Source: Anaerocolumna chitinilytica
Lineage (GTDB): Bacteria > Bacillota > Clostridia > Lachnospirales > Lachnospiraceae
Length of the DNA stretch: 64,000 nucleotides
Reading direction: 5' to 3'
Assembly: GCF_014218355.1 (NCBI RefSeq)
Contig: NZ_AP023368.1
Coordinates: 2,174,001-2,238,000, forward strand
Shown piece after piece: positions 36,571 through 45,147 of the stretch; positions within the stretch are counted from its first letter, which is position 1; the number at the start of each line of letters is the position of its first letter. The notes beneath the pieces were generated by a model. It saw only the letters and a list, made by a program, of their open reading frames with translations, was not told the DNA's origin and ran no database searches. The position numbers and the translations under genes were made by a program.

Positions 36571-38199
36571 ATGTTAAAAAAATTAATGAAAGCGTTTCCC
36601 TACCTCCTGTTGTCGTTAATGGTATCTTTTCTGTTAGCAGGGCTGGATGCGGTGGTTACAAAAAAAATGCTTGGTATATTGGATTTTGCTCTTAAAGGAA
36701 ATATCCAGGAAGTAAAATCCCAGACGCCGTCTCTCCTTGCTGGCGCAGTATTACTTGTACCTTTGGGGATAGCAGAAGCAATCACCGGCAACTTCTATCG
36801 GAAAAGGGTTAATCTAAATATAAAGAATTATTACATCGATAAGGTATTTGGTAAAAATATCCGGGAATTTCAGAAAGAAAATAACGGCAGATACCTTTCG
36901 GCAATGACCAATGATTTTAACACCCTGGAAACAAACCTTATTATGGGAATCTATATGGTTGGAAGAGCAGCAATTAACTTCCTTGCCGGTATGTGGCTGC
37001 TCTCGACGGTGGATTACCGTATGATTCTCTTTGCTATATTGATTATTGCGGTGAATCTTACCATCTCCTTCCTTACTTCCAAACCTATGAAGAAGAACTA
37101 TAAGGAGCGAAGTGATTTATTTGATGGTTATACCTCATACATTAAAGAAGTCCTTTCAGCCTTTCATATCGTTAAGAATTACAATCTTCAGGAGAAGGTT
37201 ACCCAGGATTATTACCAGAAGAGTGAAGAAATACAGCACAAAGGTTTTATTATAGATCGCATGATGTCCTTTGTTAATGCCTCTCAGAACTTCTTCATGA
37301 ATGGAAGCTTCTACGGAATTCTCTGCGGGATTGGCTATCTGGCAGTCATCGGTAAAATAACAGCAGGTGGTTTGATTGTAATTATGGAAGGTATTAACCG
37401 CATGACCTTTCCCATCTTTGATCTGGCGGAGAATCTGCCAAAGCTTTTTACCGCAGGTGATCTGATTCAGAAAATAGAAGAGTCCTTGCAGAATGCAGAT
37501 AGTTATGAGGAAACTGTAGAATTAAAAGAATTTGAGAGCGGAATCGAGTTTAAACAGGTGGGATTTCATTATGAAGACGATGAAAAGCAGATATTAAACA
37601 ACATAAATCTCACACTTAAGAAGAATGGCAAGTATCTGGTAGTTGGACCAAGCGGCGGCGGAAAGTCTACCTTCTTAAGACTGCTTCGTAAATATGTCAA
37701 TCCAACAGAAGGAAAAATTCTGATTGACGGATATAATATGATGGATGTGAAAAAAGAAGATTATTTTGGACTAATTGCAAATATTGAACAGCAGGTCTTC
37801 TTATTTGAGGATACTGTCCGTAATAATATTACGCTTTATAAGGAATACAGCGATGAAGAAATAATGAAAGCAATTAAAGATGCCGGTCTATCAGACTTCG
37901 TAAACAGACTGCCGGAGGGACTTGATTCAATTATATACGAAAACGGAAAGAATATCTCCGGTGGTGAGAGAAGCCGTATCGTTATAGCCAGAGCACTGCT
38001 TAGTAAAGCCAGAATTCTCTTTATGGATGAAGCCTTTGCCTCCCTGGACATGGAGAGGGCCAAAGAAATTGAAAAGACCATACTTGGTCTGAAAGACATT
38101 ACCGTAATTAATGTAAGCCATGTCATTTTTCAGGATACAAAAAGCTCTTATGATAAGGTTATAACTATAAAGGGTACTAGCGATATTATGGTAGCTTAA
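36571..38199 (+). CDS. ABC exporter half-transporter, probable partner of the previous one
   Basis: 542 residues. Membrane domain from MLKKLMKAFPYLLLSLMVSF, then Walker A GPSGGGKST, Q-loop NIEQQVFLFED, signature ISGGERSR, Walker B ILFMDEAFASL and H-loop NVSHVIF. In heterodimeric exporters one of the two nucleotide sites is often degenerate; here both proteins keep a Walker B Glu, so both sites may be active. Co-oriented with the XRE and the first half-transporter. Confidence 0.9.
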   Translation: MLKKLMKAFPYLLLSLMVSFLLAGLDAVVTKKMLGILDFALKGNIQEVKSQTPSLLAGAVLLVPLGIAEAITGNFYRKRVNLNIKNYYIDKVFGKNIREFQKENNGRYLSAMTNDFNTLETNLIMGIYMVGRAAINFLAGMWLLSTVDYRMILFAILIIAVNLTISFLTSKPMKKNYKERSDLFDGYTSYIKEVLSAFHIVKNYNLQEKVTQDYYQKSEEIQHKGFIIDRMMSFVNASQNFFMNGSFYGILCGIGYLAVIGKITAGGLIVIMEGINRMTFPIFDLAENLPKLFTAGDLIQKIEESLQNADSYEETVELKEFESGIEFKQVGFHYEDDEKQILNNINLTLKKNGKYLVVGPSGGGKSTFLRLLRKYVNPTEGKILIDGYNMMDVKKEDYFGLIANIEQQVFLFEDTVRNNITLYKEYSDEEIMKAIKDAGLSDFVNRLPEGLDSIIYENGKNISGGERSRIVIARALLSKARILFMDEAFASLDMERAKEIEKTILGLKDITVINVSHVIFQDTKSSYDKVITIKGTSDIMVA

Positions 38200-38267
38200 G
38201 GATAAGTATAGTTATGGAGCTAAGGCGAAAGATATTATGTAATAATTGACGCTAGTATTATGAAGTC

Positions 38268-38885
38268 TCATTCGGAACAGTTATAAGGTGTTTTACCGGA
38301 GCTATTATTATTGTTATCGTTATTATTATCGTTGGAAGTATTATCTGAATCCGTATCCGAATCTTTTTCGGAAGTATTATCCGAACTCTTATCGGAGCAT
38401 GGGTTGGAGTGTTTATCAGAACTCTTATCGGAGCATGGTTTGGAGCTCTTATCGGAACTTTTATCGGAGCATGGGTTAGAGCTCGTATCAGAACTCTTAT
38501 TGGAGCATGGGTTAGAGCTCGTATCAGAACTCTTATCAGAACATGGGTTGGAGCTCTTATCGGAATCTGTATCAGAATTATTCTTGTTATCATTATTGGA
38601 ATCGTTAGAAGTTCCCTTATTTGAATTATTATCAGAATCATCAGAGGAGTCCTCATTCGTATCACCGCAGGAGGAGTCCTCTTCTTGTTCCTCTGAGTTA
38701 TTCGCGGATAAGGCAGCTTCTCTTACCTGAATGGTAGCAAGGGTATCCCCAAGCTGAGCAAAAACGACGGCAAAAAGTTCCACCTCTTCTTCGGAGTAAC
38801 AATTAGCAATATTGCAGGCAATTGCCGTAACAAGAGTAACAAGTTCACAGGAAGACAATCTACAGCGCCTTTTATTCATAATCAT
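38268..38885 (-). CDS. DUF6774-like protein with Ser/Asp/Asn repeat tail
   Basis: 205 residues. The first 60 (CRLSSCELVTLVTAIACNIA, EEVELFAVVFAQLGDTLATI) match the small DUF6774 proteins seen in Lachnospiraceae, as I recall them. The rest is low complexity: acidic Ser/Asp/Asn, with five 12-residue repeats of the type SSNPCSDKSSDT carrying one Cys each. No signal peptide. The family function is unknown. AAGGA lies six bases before the ATG at 38885. Reverse-strand open frames over the repeats are artefacts. Confidence 0.75.
   Translation of the reverse strand: MIMNKRRCRLSSCELVTLVTAIACNIANCYSEEEVELFAVVFAQLGDTLATIQVREAALSANNSEEQEEDSSCGDTNEDSSDDSDNNSNKGTSNDSNNDNKNNSDTDSDKSSNPCSDKSSDTSSNPCSNKSSDTSSNPCSDKSSDKSSKPCSDKSSDKHSNPCSDKSSDNTSEKDSDTDSDNTSNDNNNDNNNNSSGKTPYNCSE
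38384..38563 (-). repeat. 36-bp tandem repeats inside the DUF6774-like gene
   Basis: About five copies of a 36-bp unit encoding SSNPCSDKSSDT-type blocks, 80-95% alike. In-frame length means copy-number change would not break the gene. Confidence 0.8.
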
Positions 38886-38982
38886 ACTTTTCCTTAATAA
38901 GATGAAGGACTATGTATTCCGGATAGGCTTCATCTCTATGTGCTTTCTTATTAATGTATATGCAAGAGATTTCATATTTTTC

Positions 38983-39011
38983 TTGTATTTTACATTATAC
39001 TTTGTTATAAT
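38983..39011 (+). promoter_or_regulatory. Promoter of the hflX transcript
   Basis: TTGTAT, 17 bases, TATAAT. The predicted start near 39018 gives a leader of about 345 bases before hflX. Confidence 0.85.
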
Positions 39012-39043
39012 ACCTGTAGTTAACCTAAGGAGGTACTTAACAA

Positions 39044-39082
39044 ATGTGGATTAGATTACGTTTATTTTCTTTATGCTGCTAA
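39044..39082 (+). CDS. 12-residue leader peptide MWIRLRLFSLCC upstream of hflX
   Basis: A full AAGGAGGT ribosome site (39027-39034) stands nine bases before ATG 39044; the frame MWIRLRLFSLCC ends at TAA 39080-39082. The peptide begins 26 bases after the predicted transcription start. The R-L-R triplet is a basic-X-basic motif known to make macrolide-bound ribosomes stall, and leaders of this type control resistance genes. hflX encodes a factor that rescues stalled ribosomes and in Listeria it is controlled by attenuation, so a stall-sensing role fits. Function here is inferred. Confidence 0.65.
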   Translation: MWIRLRLFSLCC

Positions 39083-39266
39083 TTTCATAGTGCTTAAAGC
39101 TCTGTCTGTCAGAGAGTAAACGGGATTAATCTGCCTTTTTTTAATAAATCACTTATCGGATAAGATACTGTGTACAAGGAATAAATCACAGTTAGCTTGT
39201 CAGCTGTAATGCAAGGTATTGCAATAGAATTGTAATAGAACCACGCAAACAGCAGGTGTCAGCAGG

Positions 39267-39291
39267 GAAGGAGAATCGTGCCTTCTTTTTT
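39267..39291 (+). terminator. Candidate attenuator terminator before hflX
   Basis: GAAGG / CCTTC with a 9-base loop followed by T7 (39285-39291), within the leader and upstream of the hflX ribosome site. The stem is short alone but can extend (AGG on the left, TTT on the right). Another T7 run stands at 39135-39141. Confidence 0.5.
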
Positions 39292-39362
39292 TGTGCGTAA
39301 AATTCGTACTCTCGTAATTACACCTCTCTAAACAGGCAGCTGCTTAGAAATGGAGACCATAT

Positions 39363-40646
39363 ATGATGGAAAGAGAAAGAGTCCTCCTTGCGGGAGGAAG
39401 AAGAAAAGGGGATGAAGAATTTAATTCATCCATGGAAGAATTAAAAGAACTTGCATTTGCCTGTGATATGGAAGTTGTGGGAGAGATAACCCAGAACCTC
39501 GAGAAAATCCATATAGATTTGTATTTTGGAAAGGGAAAGACGGAAGAGTTAAAGGAGAGTCTGGAAGTATTACAGGCAGACCTTGTTATATTCAACGAAG
39601 AACTTTCACCCTCTCAAACAAGGAATCTTGAAAGATTCTTAGCATGCAGAGTGATAGACCGTTCGGTGCTTATTATGGATATCTTTGCGAGACGTGCAAA
39701 AACAAAAGAAGCACAAATGCAGGTGGAAATGGCAAGGCTAAAGTATATGCTGCCAAGACTATCCGGTCTTACCGGCAGCTTAAGCAGACAGGGCGGCGGC
39801 TCCGGGCTACACAATAAGGGAGCAGGAGAGACAAAGCTGGAGCTTGACAGAAGAAGAATCGAAGAGAGAATAGCAAGACTTGAGAGAGACTTAAATGAGC
39901 TGGTAGGCAGACGACAGAGCCAGAGACAGAAGAGAGAAAAGAATGAGATTCCTTTGGCAGCCTTAGTAGGTTATACCAATGCAGGAAAGTCAACAGTTAT
40001 GAACTCTGTCCTGGGGCTGCATAAGATTGCAGAAGATAAGCTGGTGCTTGAGAAAGATATGTTATTCGCAACTCTTGAAACATCCGTCAGAAAGATTACC
40101 ACCAAGGAGAACAGGACTTTCCTGTTAACAGATACGGTAGGTTTTATCAGCAGACTGCCTCATCATCTGATAAAGGCTTTTCGTTCAACTTTGGAGGAAG
40201 TTCTGATGGCTGACCTTCTGATTCAGGTGATAGATATTTCGGATAAGGAATATAAGAAGCAGATGGTTGTTACAGAGAGCACTTTAGAGGAGTTAGGTGC
40301 CAGCGATATTCCCGTAGTCTATGCATTTAATAAGACAGATAAGCTCACAGCAGAAGAACTTGAGAGTATCAAAGAGGAAAATGGTGAACTTGACTGTATC
40401 TATCTGTCTGCTAAGAAGCAAGAAGACATTCAAAAGCTTGTTAATTATGTCACAGAAGATTTGTTTGAAGGGGAGGTCAGCCTACAGCTAAGTCTTCCTT
40501 ATAAAGACAGTAAATGGGTGGCATTCTTGCAGGAGAACGGGACGGTGACCGCTCTTGATTACGGAGAAGAAGCAATAAAGCTGACTGCTGTTTGCAGCAA
40601 TAGCTTATATGAGAAACATTTTAAGAATTCCGGCTTTTGTCTATAG
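39363..40646 (+). CDS. hflX: Ribosome-associated GTPase HflX
   Basis: 427 residues. N-terminal HflX domain with glycine-rich region SLSRQGGGSGLHNKGAGETK, then a coiled coil RRRIEERIARLERDL and GTPase motifs G1 GYTNAGKST (203-211), G3 DTVGF and G4 NKTD. HflX splits stalled or antibiotic-bound ribosomes under stress. GGAG lies seven bases before the ATG. A leader peptide and possible attenuator precede it. Confidence 0.96.
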   Translation: MMERERVLLAGGRRKGDEEFNSSMEELKELAFACDMEVVGEITQNLEKIHIDLYFGKGKTEELKESLEVLQADLVIFNEELSPSQTRNLERFLACRVIDRSVLIMDIFARRAKTKEAQMQVEMARLKYMLPRLSGLTGSLSRQGGGSGLHNKGAGETKLELDRRRIEERIARLERDLNELVGRRQSQRQKREKNEIPLAALVGYTNAGKSTVMNSVLGLHKIAEDKLVLEKDMLFATLETSVRKITTKENRTFLLTDTVGFISRLPHHLIKAFRSTLEEVLMADLLIQVIDISDKEYKKQMVVTESTLEELGASDIPVVYAFNKTDKLTAEELESIKEENGELDCIYLSAKKQEDIQKLVNYVTEDLFEGEVSLQLSLPYKDSKWVAFLQENGTVTALDYGEEAIKLTAVCSNSLYEKHFKNSGFCL

Positions 40647-40690
40647 ACGAATTCTGGGAGACTCTGTCATGGTTGGAAGGTAAAAAAAGA

Positions 40691-40719
40691 TTGACAAACT
40701 ATCCTGTATCAAGTATCAT
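40691..40719 (+). promoter_or_regulatory. Promoter of the mntP riboswitch transcript
   Basis: TTGACA, 17 bases, TATCAT; start near 40726, immediately before the riboswitch. Confidence 0.85.
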
Positions 40720-40730
40720 TTATATATTGT

Positions 40731-40853
40731 AGTAAGGGAGTAGTTAGCCGATTGTGTGTAATAGAGCCAACATACTGATAGAATTTTATCTGGTTTTATT
40801 TTAAATAACGAGACTTACCTACAGCCGTCAGGCTGGAGGTGGGTCTTTTTTTT
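40731..40853 (+). promoter_or_regulatory. yybP-ykoY manganese riboswitch with terminator, controlling mntP
   Basis: AAGGGAGTAG at the 5' side, CCAACATACTGAT, TCTGG and AACGAGAC follow in the order of the yybP-ykoY class. It ends in a terminator GACTTACCTACAGCC / GGCTGGAGGTGGGTC plus T9 (40812-40853). Mn2+ binding should prevent termination and so turn on the manganese exporter. Class assigned from remembered consensus; the downstream gene agrees. Confidence 0.85.
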
Positions 40854-40928
40854 GCCGAAATTCTTGAAGTAAGCAAGGGATACATAACACAAAGACATTT
40901 TACTAAGACAAAAAAGGAGAGAATTATT

Positions 40929-41516
40929 ATGAATCTGTTGGAATTACTTATACTGTCTGTAGGACTGGCAATGGATGCATTTGCTGTAGCCGTCTGTAAG
41001 GGGTTATCCATAAAGAAGATATCCGTTAAGCACCCGGTAATTGTAGGTTTATACTTTGGTATCTTCCAGGCAGTCATGCCGTTAATCGGATATTTCCTGG
41101 GAAAGCAGTTCAGCGATAAAATAAGTGCAATCGACCATTGGGTAGCATTTATCTTATTGGGAATCATCGGTATCAATATGATCAGAGGCTCAATAAAGGA
41201 AGAGGATGAAGAGGCTGAATGTGAGAACTGTAAGGATGTGGATAACTCTCTGAAGGTAAAAGAGATGCTGATTCTTTCTGTTGCCACCAGTATTGATGCT
41301 CTGGCTGTAGGTATTACCTTCGCTTTCTTAAAGGTTAATATTCTGGCAGCTACTTCCTTTATCGGCGTTGTGACTTTCCTGATATCCGCTGCCGGTGTAT
41401 ATATCGGAAATATCTTTGGCGGAAAGTTAAAATCCAAGGCGGAGATGGCAGGCGGTATTATTCTTGTCTGTCTTGGCACCAAGATATTGCTGCAGCATCT
41501 TGGCATTCTTGGTTAG
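40929..41516 (+). CDS. mntP: Manganese efflux protein MntP
   Basis: 195 residues, six membrane helices, with the two MntP Asp motifs SVGLAMDAFAVAVCKG and SVATSIDALAVGITF and a charged central loop (EEDEEAECENC). It exports Mn2+. ATG 40929 has AAGGAGAG seven bases upstream; an earlier in-frame start would fall in the riboswitch terminator. The riboswitch and the MntR-like gene 1.3 kb downstream make a manganese module. Confidence 0.95.
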   Translation: MNLLELLILSVGLAMDAFAVAVCKGLSIKKISVKHPVIVGLYFGIFQAVMPLIGYFLGKQFSDKISAIDHWVAFILLGIIGINMIRGSIKEEDEEAECENCKDVDNSLKVKEMLILSVATSIDALAVGITFAFLKVNILAATSFIGVVTFLISAAGVYIGNIFGGKLKSKAEMAGGIILVCLGTKILLQHLGILG

Positions 41517-41706
41517 TGGAGCAGGAACTGATAATTAAATTGTTAGTAAGAACATAGTGGGTAAATGAGAACATAGATATTGGTTAGGGTCAAACGACTA
41601 GCCTAGCACATACAGCATAAAACTTAAGTTAGATAGCTGTAGTTAAAAATCAGAACCGATGATACAACAAACGTAATAACTGGATGAATCAAGATCAAAT
41701 AATAGA

Positions 41707-41741
41707 AGCAGCAGGATTAGAACAGATCCTGCTGCTTTTTT
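41707..41741 (+). terminator. Terminator downstream of mntP
   Basis: 11-bp stem AGCAGCAGGAT / ATCCTGCTGCT, 8-base loop, T6. The 190 bases between mntP and it and the 270 bases after it hold no gene I can support. Confidence 0.9.
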
Positions 41742-42017
41742 CAGGATTATTATAAAGATTCTTCAAATTAAAAGATAGCAGAAATATTATCAAATAACAA
41801 AAAGGCAAAAGGGGAGACTCCGCCATGACATTGTTTATAAAGATTTTTGCCGTATGTTCGAACGGTACTATCTGACATATGAGAAAAGAATTATGGAAAG
41901 TGGAGTTATCTATTGCCCCTATACTTTAAATATTGTTTTTACTTTTATAGTTTAGATTTTCTATACTTCAAGAGACTAACAAAGAAGAATCTGGCATTCA
42001 GATGAGTTTCGGTAATT

Positions 42018-42575
42018 CTAAATTAACTGTTCAATATTAATTTGCTCCGAAGGAATATCGGGGCCATACTTCCATCTTCCAGTCAGAACAATTTTTTGTG
42101 CTGCAGTTTCGTTTGGCGGATAAACATGACACATATATTCATGTGAGACTGTTCCCAATAAAAGTGAGGTTTCTGTAAATATACATAAATCCTCTAATGT
42201 TTGAGTAGAATCCACCAGACAACCATTTTTTTGATCACGTAGAAATATATCATAAAAATACTTCTGCAAAATGCTTTGTGTGGAGGGATTGGCTTTATAT
42301 ATATTTATTTCCATAAATTGATCACTTGAAGAAAAATCATAACAAAACCACTTCTGTACCCGAACCTTTTTCACCAAAAACGGCTCTAGTTCTTTGGTGA
42401 GTTCTACCTCTGTGCAAATAGTCCAAGGTGCTTTAGAAAGGGAGAAACAGGATGCTGAATGAAAGCAAATATCAAGTAGGGTTTGAAATTTTTCATGTTT
42501 TATAGTATTTATGCCATTCTCGAATTTATCAAATGAGCAACATTCGTCAAACGTGGGTTGAATTAATTTATACAT
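42018..42575 (-). CDS. Uncharacterised 185-residue protein
   Basis: Not recognised. Soluble, with eight or nine Cys residues and no signal or membrane segment (starts MYKLIQPTFDECCSFDKFEN; C-terminal region GTVSHEYMCHVYPPNETAAQ). AGGGGG stands before the ATG on the minus strand. It is divergent from the DtxR-like gene with 250 bases between them, which contain that gene's promoter. It may be an immunity- or SMI1-like small protein, but I have no motif for that. Confidence 0.6.
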   Translation of the reverse strand: MYKLIQPTFDECCSFDKFENGINTIKHEKFQTLLDICFHSASCFSLSKAPWTICTEVELTKELEPFLVKKVRVQKWFCYDFSSSDQFMEINIYKANPSTQSILQKYFYDIFLRDQKNGCLVDSTQTLEDLCIFTETSLLLGTVSHEYMCHVYPPNETAAQKIVLTGRWKYGPDIPSEQINIEQLI

Positions 42576-42757
42576 GTTAAATCCCCCTCTTTTTCATTTT
42601 ATAATCGTTATAGTTATTATATTAATTAGTATATCTACTTGCATATATAGATTAAAACTATGTATCAATATTGATTATATCACAGATGCTTTAGAGATTG
42701 TCATACTCTTTAAATATAGGAAAAAGAAAAAATATTTGAAATATTTTATAAAACCTA

Positions 42758-42811
42758 TTGATAATGCAAATAATTAGGTATATAATAAAATTAAATTTAG
42801 GGATACCTAAA
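42758..42811 (+). promoter_or_regulatory. Promoter and metal-regulator operator of the DtxR/MntR-like gene
   Basis: TTGATA at 42758, 17 bases, TATAAT at 42781-42786, then palindrome TTTAGG-GATA-CCTAAA at 42796-42811, just after the start site. This is the shape of MntR/DtxR operators, so the gene represses itself when metal-loaded (inference). Confidence 0.85.
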
Positions 42812-42826
42812 AAAGAGGTGAACAAT

Positions 42827-43471
42827 ATGACTCGGAATAAAGAAGATTACATTAAAGAAATCTATAAGCTTGGCGGGGCAGAAGAACAGATAAATAATAA
42901 GCAGATTTCAGAAATATTGAATGTAGCGCCAGCCTCGGTTACGGAAATGTTAGGAAAGCTTCAAAAGGAAGAGTTGATTGTTTATGAACCTTATAAAGGA
43001 TCTAAATTAACTGAGAAGGGTATGGATGCCGCAGTTACGTTATTAAGAGGACATAGACTCTGGGAAGTCTTTCTCATAGAACGACTTGGCTATACCTGGA
43101 GCGAAGCACATGATGATGCTGAAAAGCTGGAGCATGTGGCACCCGCCAGATTGATTGACAGACTGGAAGAATACTTAGGCTTCCCGGACTTTTGTCCCCA
43201 TGGCAATGCAATCCCCCGGGCAGATGGCAGAATACAGAAGCCAAACTTAAAAAGCATACTTGAAATGAAAGAAGGAGAAGCTTCCGTAATCCGGAGAGTA
43301 ACAGAGGAAAATGACCTGATGGATTACCTGCAGGAGCTTAATATACACATAGGAAGTAAAGTAACCGTTGAGAAGTTCGGAGCCCTGGAGGGTCCTGTTA
43401 CCATCCGTTTGGATGGGGTGCAAAAGCAGTTAAGCTGCAAGGCTGCCGGAATGGTATTTGTTGAAATGTAG
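42827..43471 (+). CDS. DtxR/MntR-family metal-dependent regulator
   Basis: 214 residues. Winged HTH (KEDYIKEIYKLGG, NNKQISEILNVAPASVTEML, EELIVYEPYKGSKLTEKG), dimerisation domain with metal-site residues (GHRLWEVFLIERLG, EAEKLEHVAP-like DDAEKLEHVAPARL, FPDFCPHGNAIP), and a C-terminal SH3/FeoA-like domain (residues about 145-214). It senses Mn2+ or Fe2+. ATG 42827 follows GAGGTG. Operator in its own promoter; manganese exporter mntP upstream. Confidence 0.92.
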   Translation: MTRNKEDYIKEIYKLGGAEEQINNKQISEILNVAPASVTEMLGKLQKEELIVYEPYKGSKLTEKGMDAAVTLLRGHRLWEVFLIERLGYTWSEAHDDAEKLEHVAPARLIDRLEEYLGFPDFCPHGNAIPRADGRIQKPNLKSILEMKEGEASVIRRVTEENDLMDYLQELNIHIGSKVTVEKFGALEGPVTIRLDGVQKQLSCKAAGMVFVEM

Positions 43472-43517
43472 TGTGTTATCAAACATTCGATAACACAAGA
43501 GCAGGAAAGGAGCTGCT

Positions 43518-43598
43518 ATGAACGTAAAAGCTTATTTAGAGCGGAAGATAAATATGTTGGTAGCGATACTAATCATGTTAATTATCTTTGCTATTTGA
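43518..43598 (+). CDS. 26-residue membrane peptide after the MntR-like gene
   Basis: AAAGGAGC seven bases before ATG 43518; frame MNVKAYLERKINMLVAIL then IMLIIFAI, ending at TGA 43598, with a strong terminator 35 bases on. A basic amphipathic start and a hydrophobic helix are the shape of a small membrane-inserted regulator. The 46-base gap from the regulator gene implies co-transcription. Function unknown; small Mn-linked proteins exist in other bacteria but share no sequence with this one. Confidence 0.6.
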   Translation: MNVKAYLERKINMLVAILIMLIIFAI

Positions 43599-43632
43599 AT
43601 CCCTTGCAAATATATTCCCATATGACTATAAT

Positions 43633-43668
43633 GAAAAGAACAGACCTTACACTCTGTTCTTTTCTTTT
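43633..43668 (+). terminator. Terminator of the MntR-like operon
   Basis: Perfect 12-bp stem GAAAAGAACAGA / TCTGTTCTTTTC with an 8-base loop and a T run. Confidence 0.9.
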
Positions 43669-43899
43669 GTCTCAGAAAAGTGTCCGATTAGAAGAGAAAT
43701 ACCTTGAGATAAGGGAATATACAGACATAATTCATCGGTAGGATAAAACACCTCAGACGGTGAATCTGTAAAACAGATACATAGTAAAAGAGGTCTTACT
43801 TGCAGCAAAGAGCAGATGCTGTATTTGATAAGAGGTCAATTTAACAAACAAATAATGTAAATCCAGATAGGCGCATCAGGCGCGGAAATGAGGCAGATA

Positions 43900-44928
43900 A
43901 TGTATAGTTTTATGAATGATTATAGTGAAGGGGCTCATCCCAAAGTATTGGAACTGCTAATGAAGAGCAACTTGGAGCAAAATACCGGTTATGGAGAAGA
44001 TACCCATACTCTTAGAGCCAAGGATTATATAAAGAAGCTGGTTGGAAAAGAAAACGTAGATATCCACTTTATTCCCGGCGGAACCCAGACCAACCTATTG
44101 GTGATATCTTCCTTTTTACGACCTTTTGAAGCAGTCATTGCAGCCGATACCGGACATATAAATGTTCATGAAACAGGCGCAATTGAAGCTACCGGGCATA
44201 AAGTAATAACAATACCGAATAAAGATGGAAAGGTTACTACTGATGGTATTCTGGATGCAGTACGTTACCATAGTGACGAACATATGGTAAAGCCTGCAAT
44301 GGTGTACCTGTCTGATTCCACGGAACTAGGAACGGTATATACGAAGGAAGAACTTTATCAGATACGTCAGTTATGTAACAGAGAAGGTCTCCTCTTATTC
44401 CTGGACGGTGCAAGGTTAGGTTCAGCGCTTACCTCTAAGGAAAATGATATGGAGCTATCTGATATTGCCGGTCTTGTGGATGTGTTCTACATTGGCGGCA
44501 CGAAGAATGGTGCCCTTCTGGGTGAAGCCCTTGTTATCGTAAAAGAAGAGCTTAAAACCAACTTCCGTTACCTGATTAAACAAAGAGGTGCTTTGATGGC
44601 AAAGGGTTTTGTAGCAGGGATACAGTTTGAAGCACTCTTTCAGGATAATCTCTTCTTTGAGTTAGGGGAACATGCCAATGATATGGCTGAAAAGATAAGC
44701 AGTACCCTAAAACAATTGGGTGTGGAGTTTCTTACACCACCTGTCAGCAATCAGCTGTTTCCTATTCTTTCAGAGGAATTCTTAGAAGAACTGAAGGAAG
44801 AATTCCTATTTTCCGTTCAAAAGAACATGGGAAATGGGCAGAGTGCCATCCGTTTTGTAACCTCCTGGGCTACAACTCCTGCAAGCGTAGAAGCATTATG
44901 TAATTTCCTGCAAAAGAAATTAAAGTAG
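43900..44928 (+). CDS. Threonine aldolase-family PLP enzyme
   Basis: 342 residues of the beta-eliminating lyase/low-specificity threonine aldolase group. Visible marks: FMNDYSEGAHPKVLELL at the start, GGTQTNLLVIS, TGHINVHETGAIE (His stacking on PLP), LFLDGARLGSAL and the PLP lysine in FYIGGTKNGALLGEA. It cleaves threonine/allo-threonine to glycine and acetaldehyde. ATG 43900 follows GAGG by six bases; ATG 43888 lies on top of that site. The 43669-43899 leader has short hairpins (ATTCATCG/CGGTGAAT, TCTGT/ACAGA) but no class I recognise. Confidence 0.9.
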   Translation: MYSFMNDYSEGAHPKVLELLMKSNLEQNTGYGEDTHTLRAKDYIKKLVGKENVDIHFIPGGTQTNLLVISSFLRPFEAVIAADTGHINVHETGAIEATGHKVITIPNKDGKVTTDGILDAVRYHSDEHMVKPAMVYLSDSTELGTVYTKEELYQIRQLCNREGLLLFLDGARLGSALTSKENDMELSDIAGLVDVFYIGGTKNGALLGEALVIVKEELKTNFRYLIKQRGALMAKGFVAGIQFEALFQDNLFFELGEHANDMAEKISSTLKQLGVEFLTPPVSNQLFPILSEEFLEELKEEFLFSVQKNMGNGQSAIRFVTSWATTPASVEALCNFLQKKLK

Positions 44929-45147
44929 GAAAGAACGGTTTTAAGCGGTAACTGTATGGTTAAGATTTGTGTCACTTATGGTTGATCACAATAATTATAG
45001 CTGCATTTGCAGAGGACTTCTTGTTTTTACACATATAGATGCAGATAGATAGAAGCATACAGCTGAAACCAAGTATAAGAAGCCACCAGATACTCATAAT
45101 AAAAGTGGCAGGCATGCAAGAAATGCCTGTCTGGAAGGAGAATACCT

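Noticed and set aside
38311..38730. Plus-strand repeat-rich reading frame (SEL-type repeats)
   Set aside because: It is the complementary reading of the 36-bp repeats in the minus-strand DUF6774-like gene, with no ribosome site of its own.
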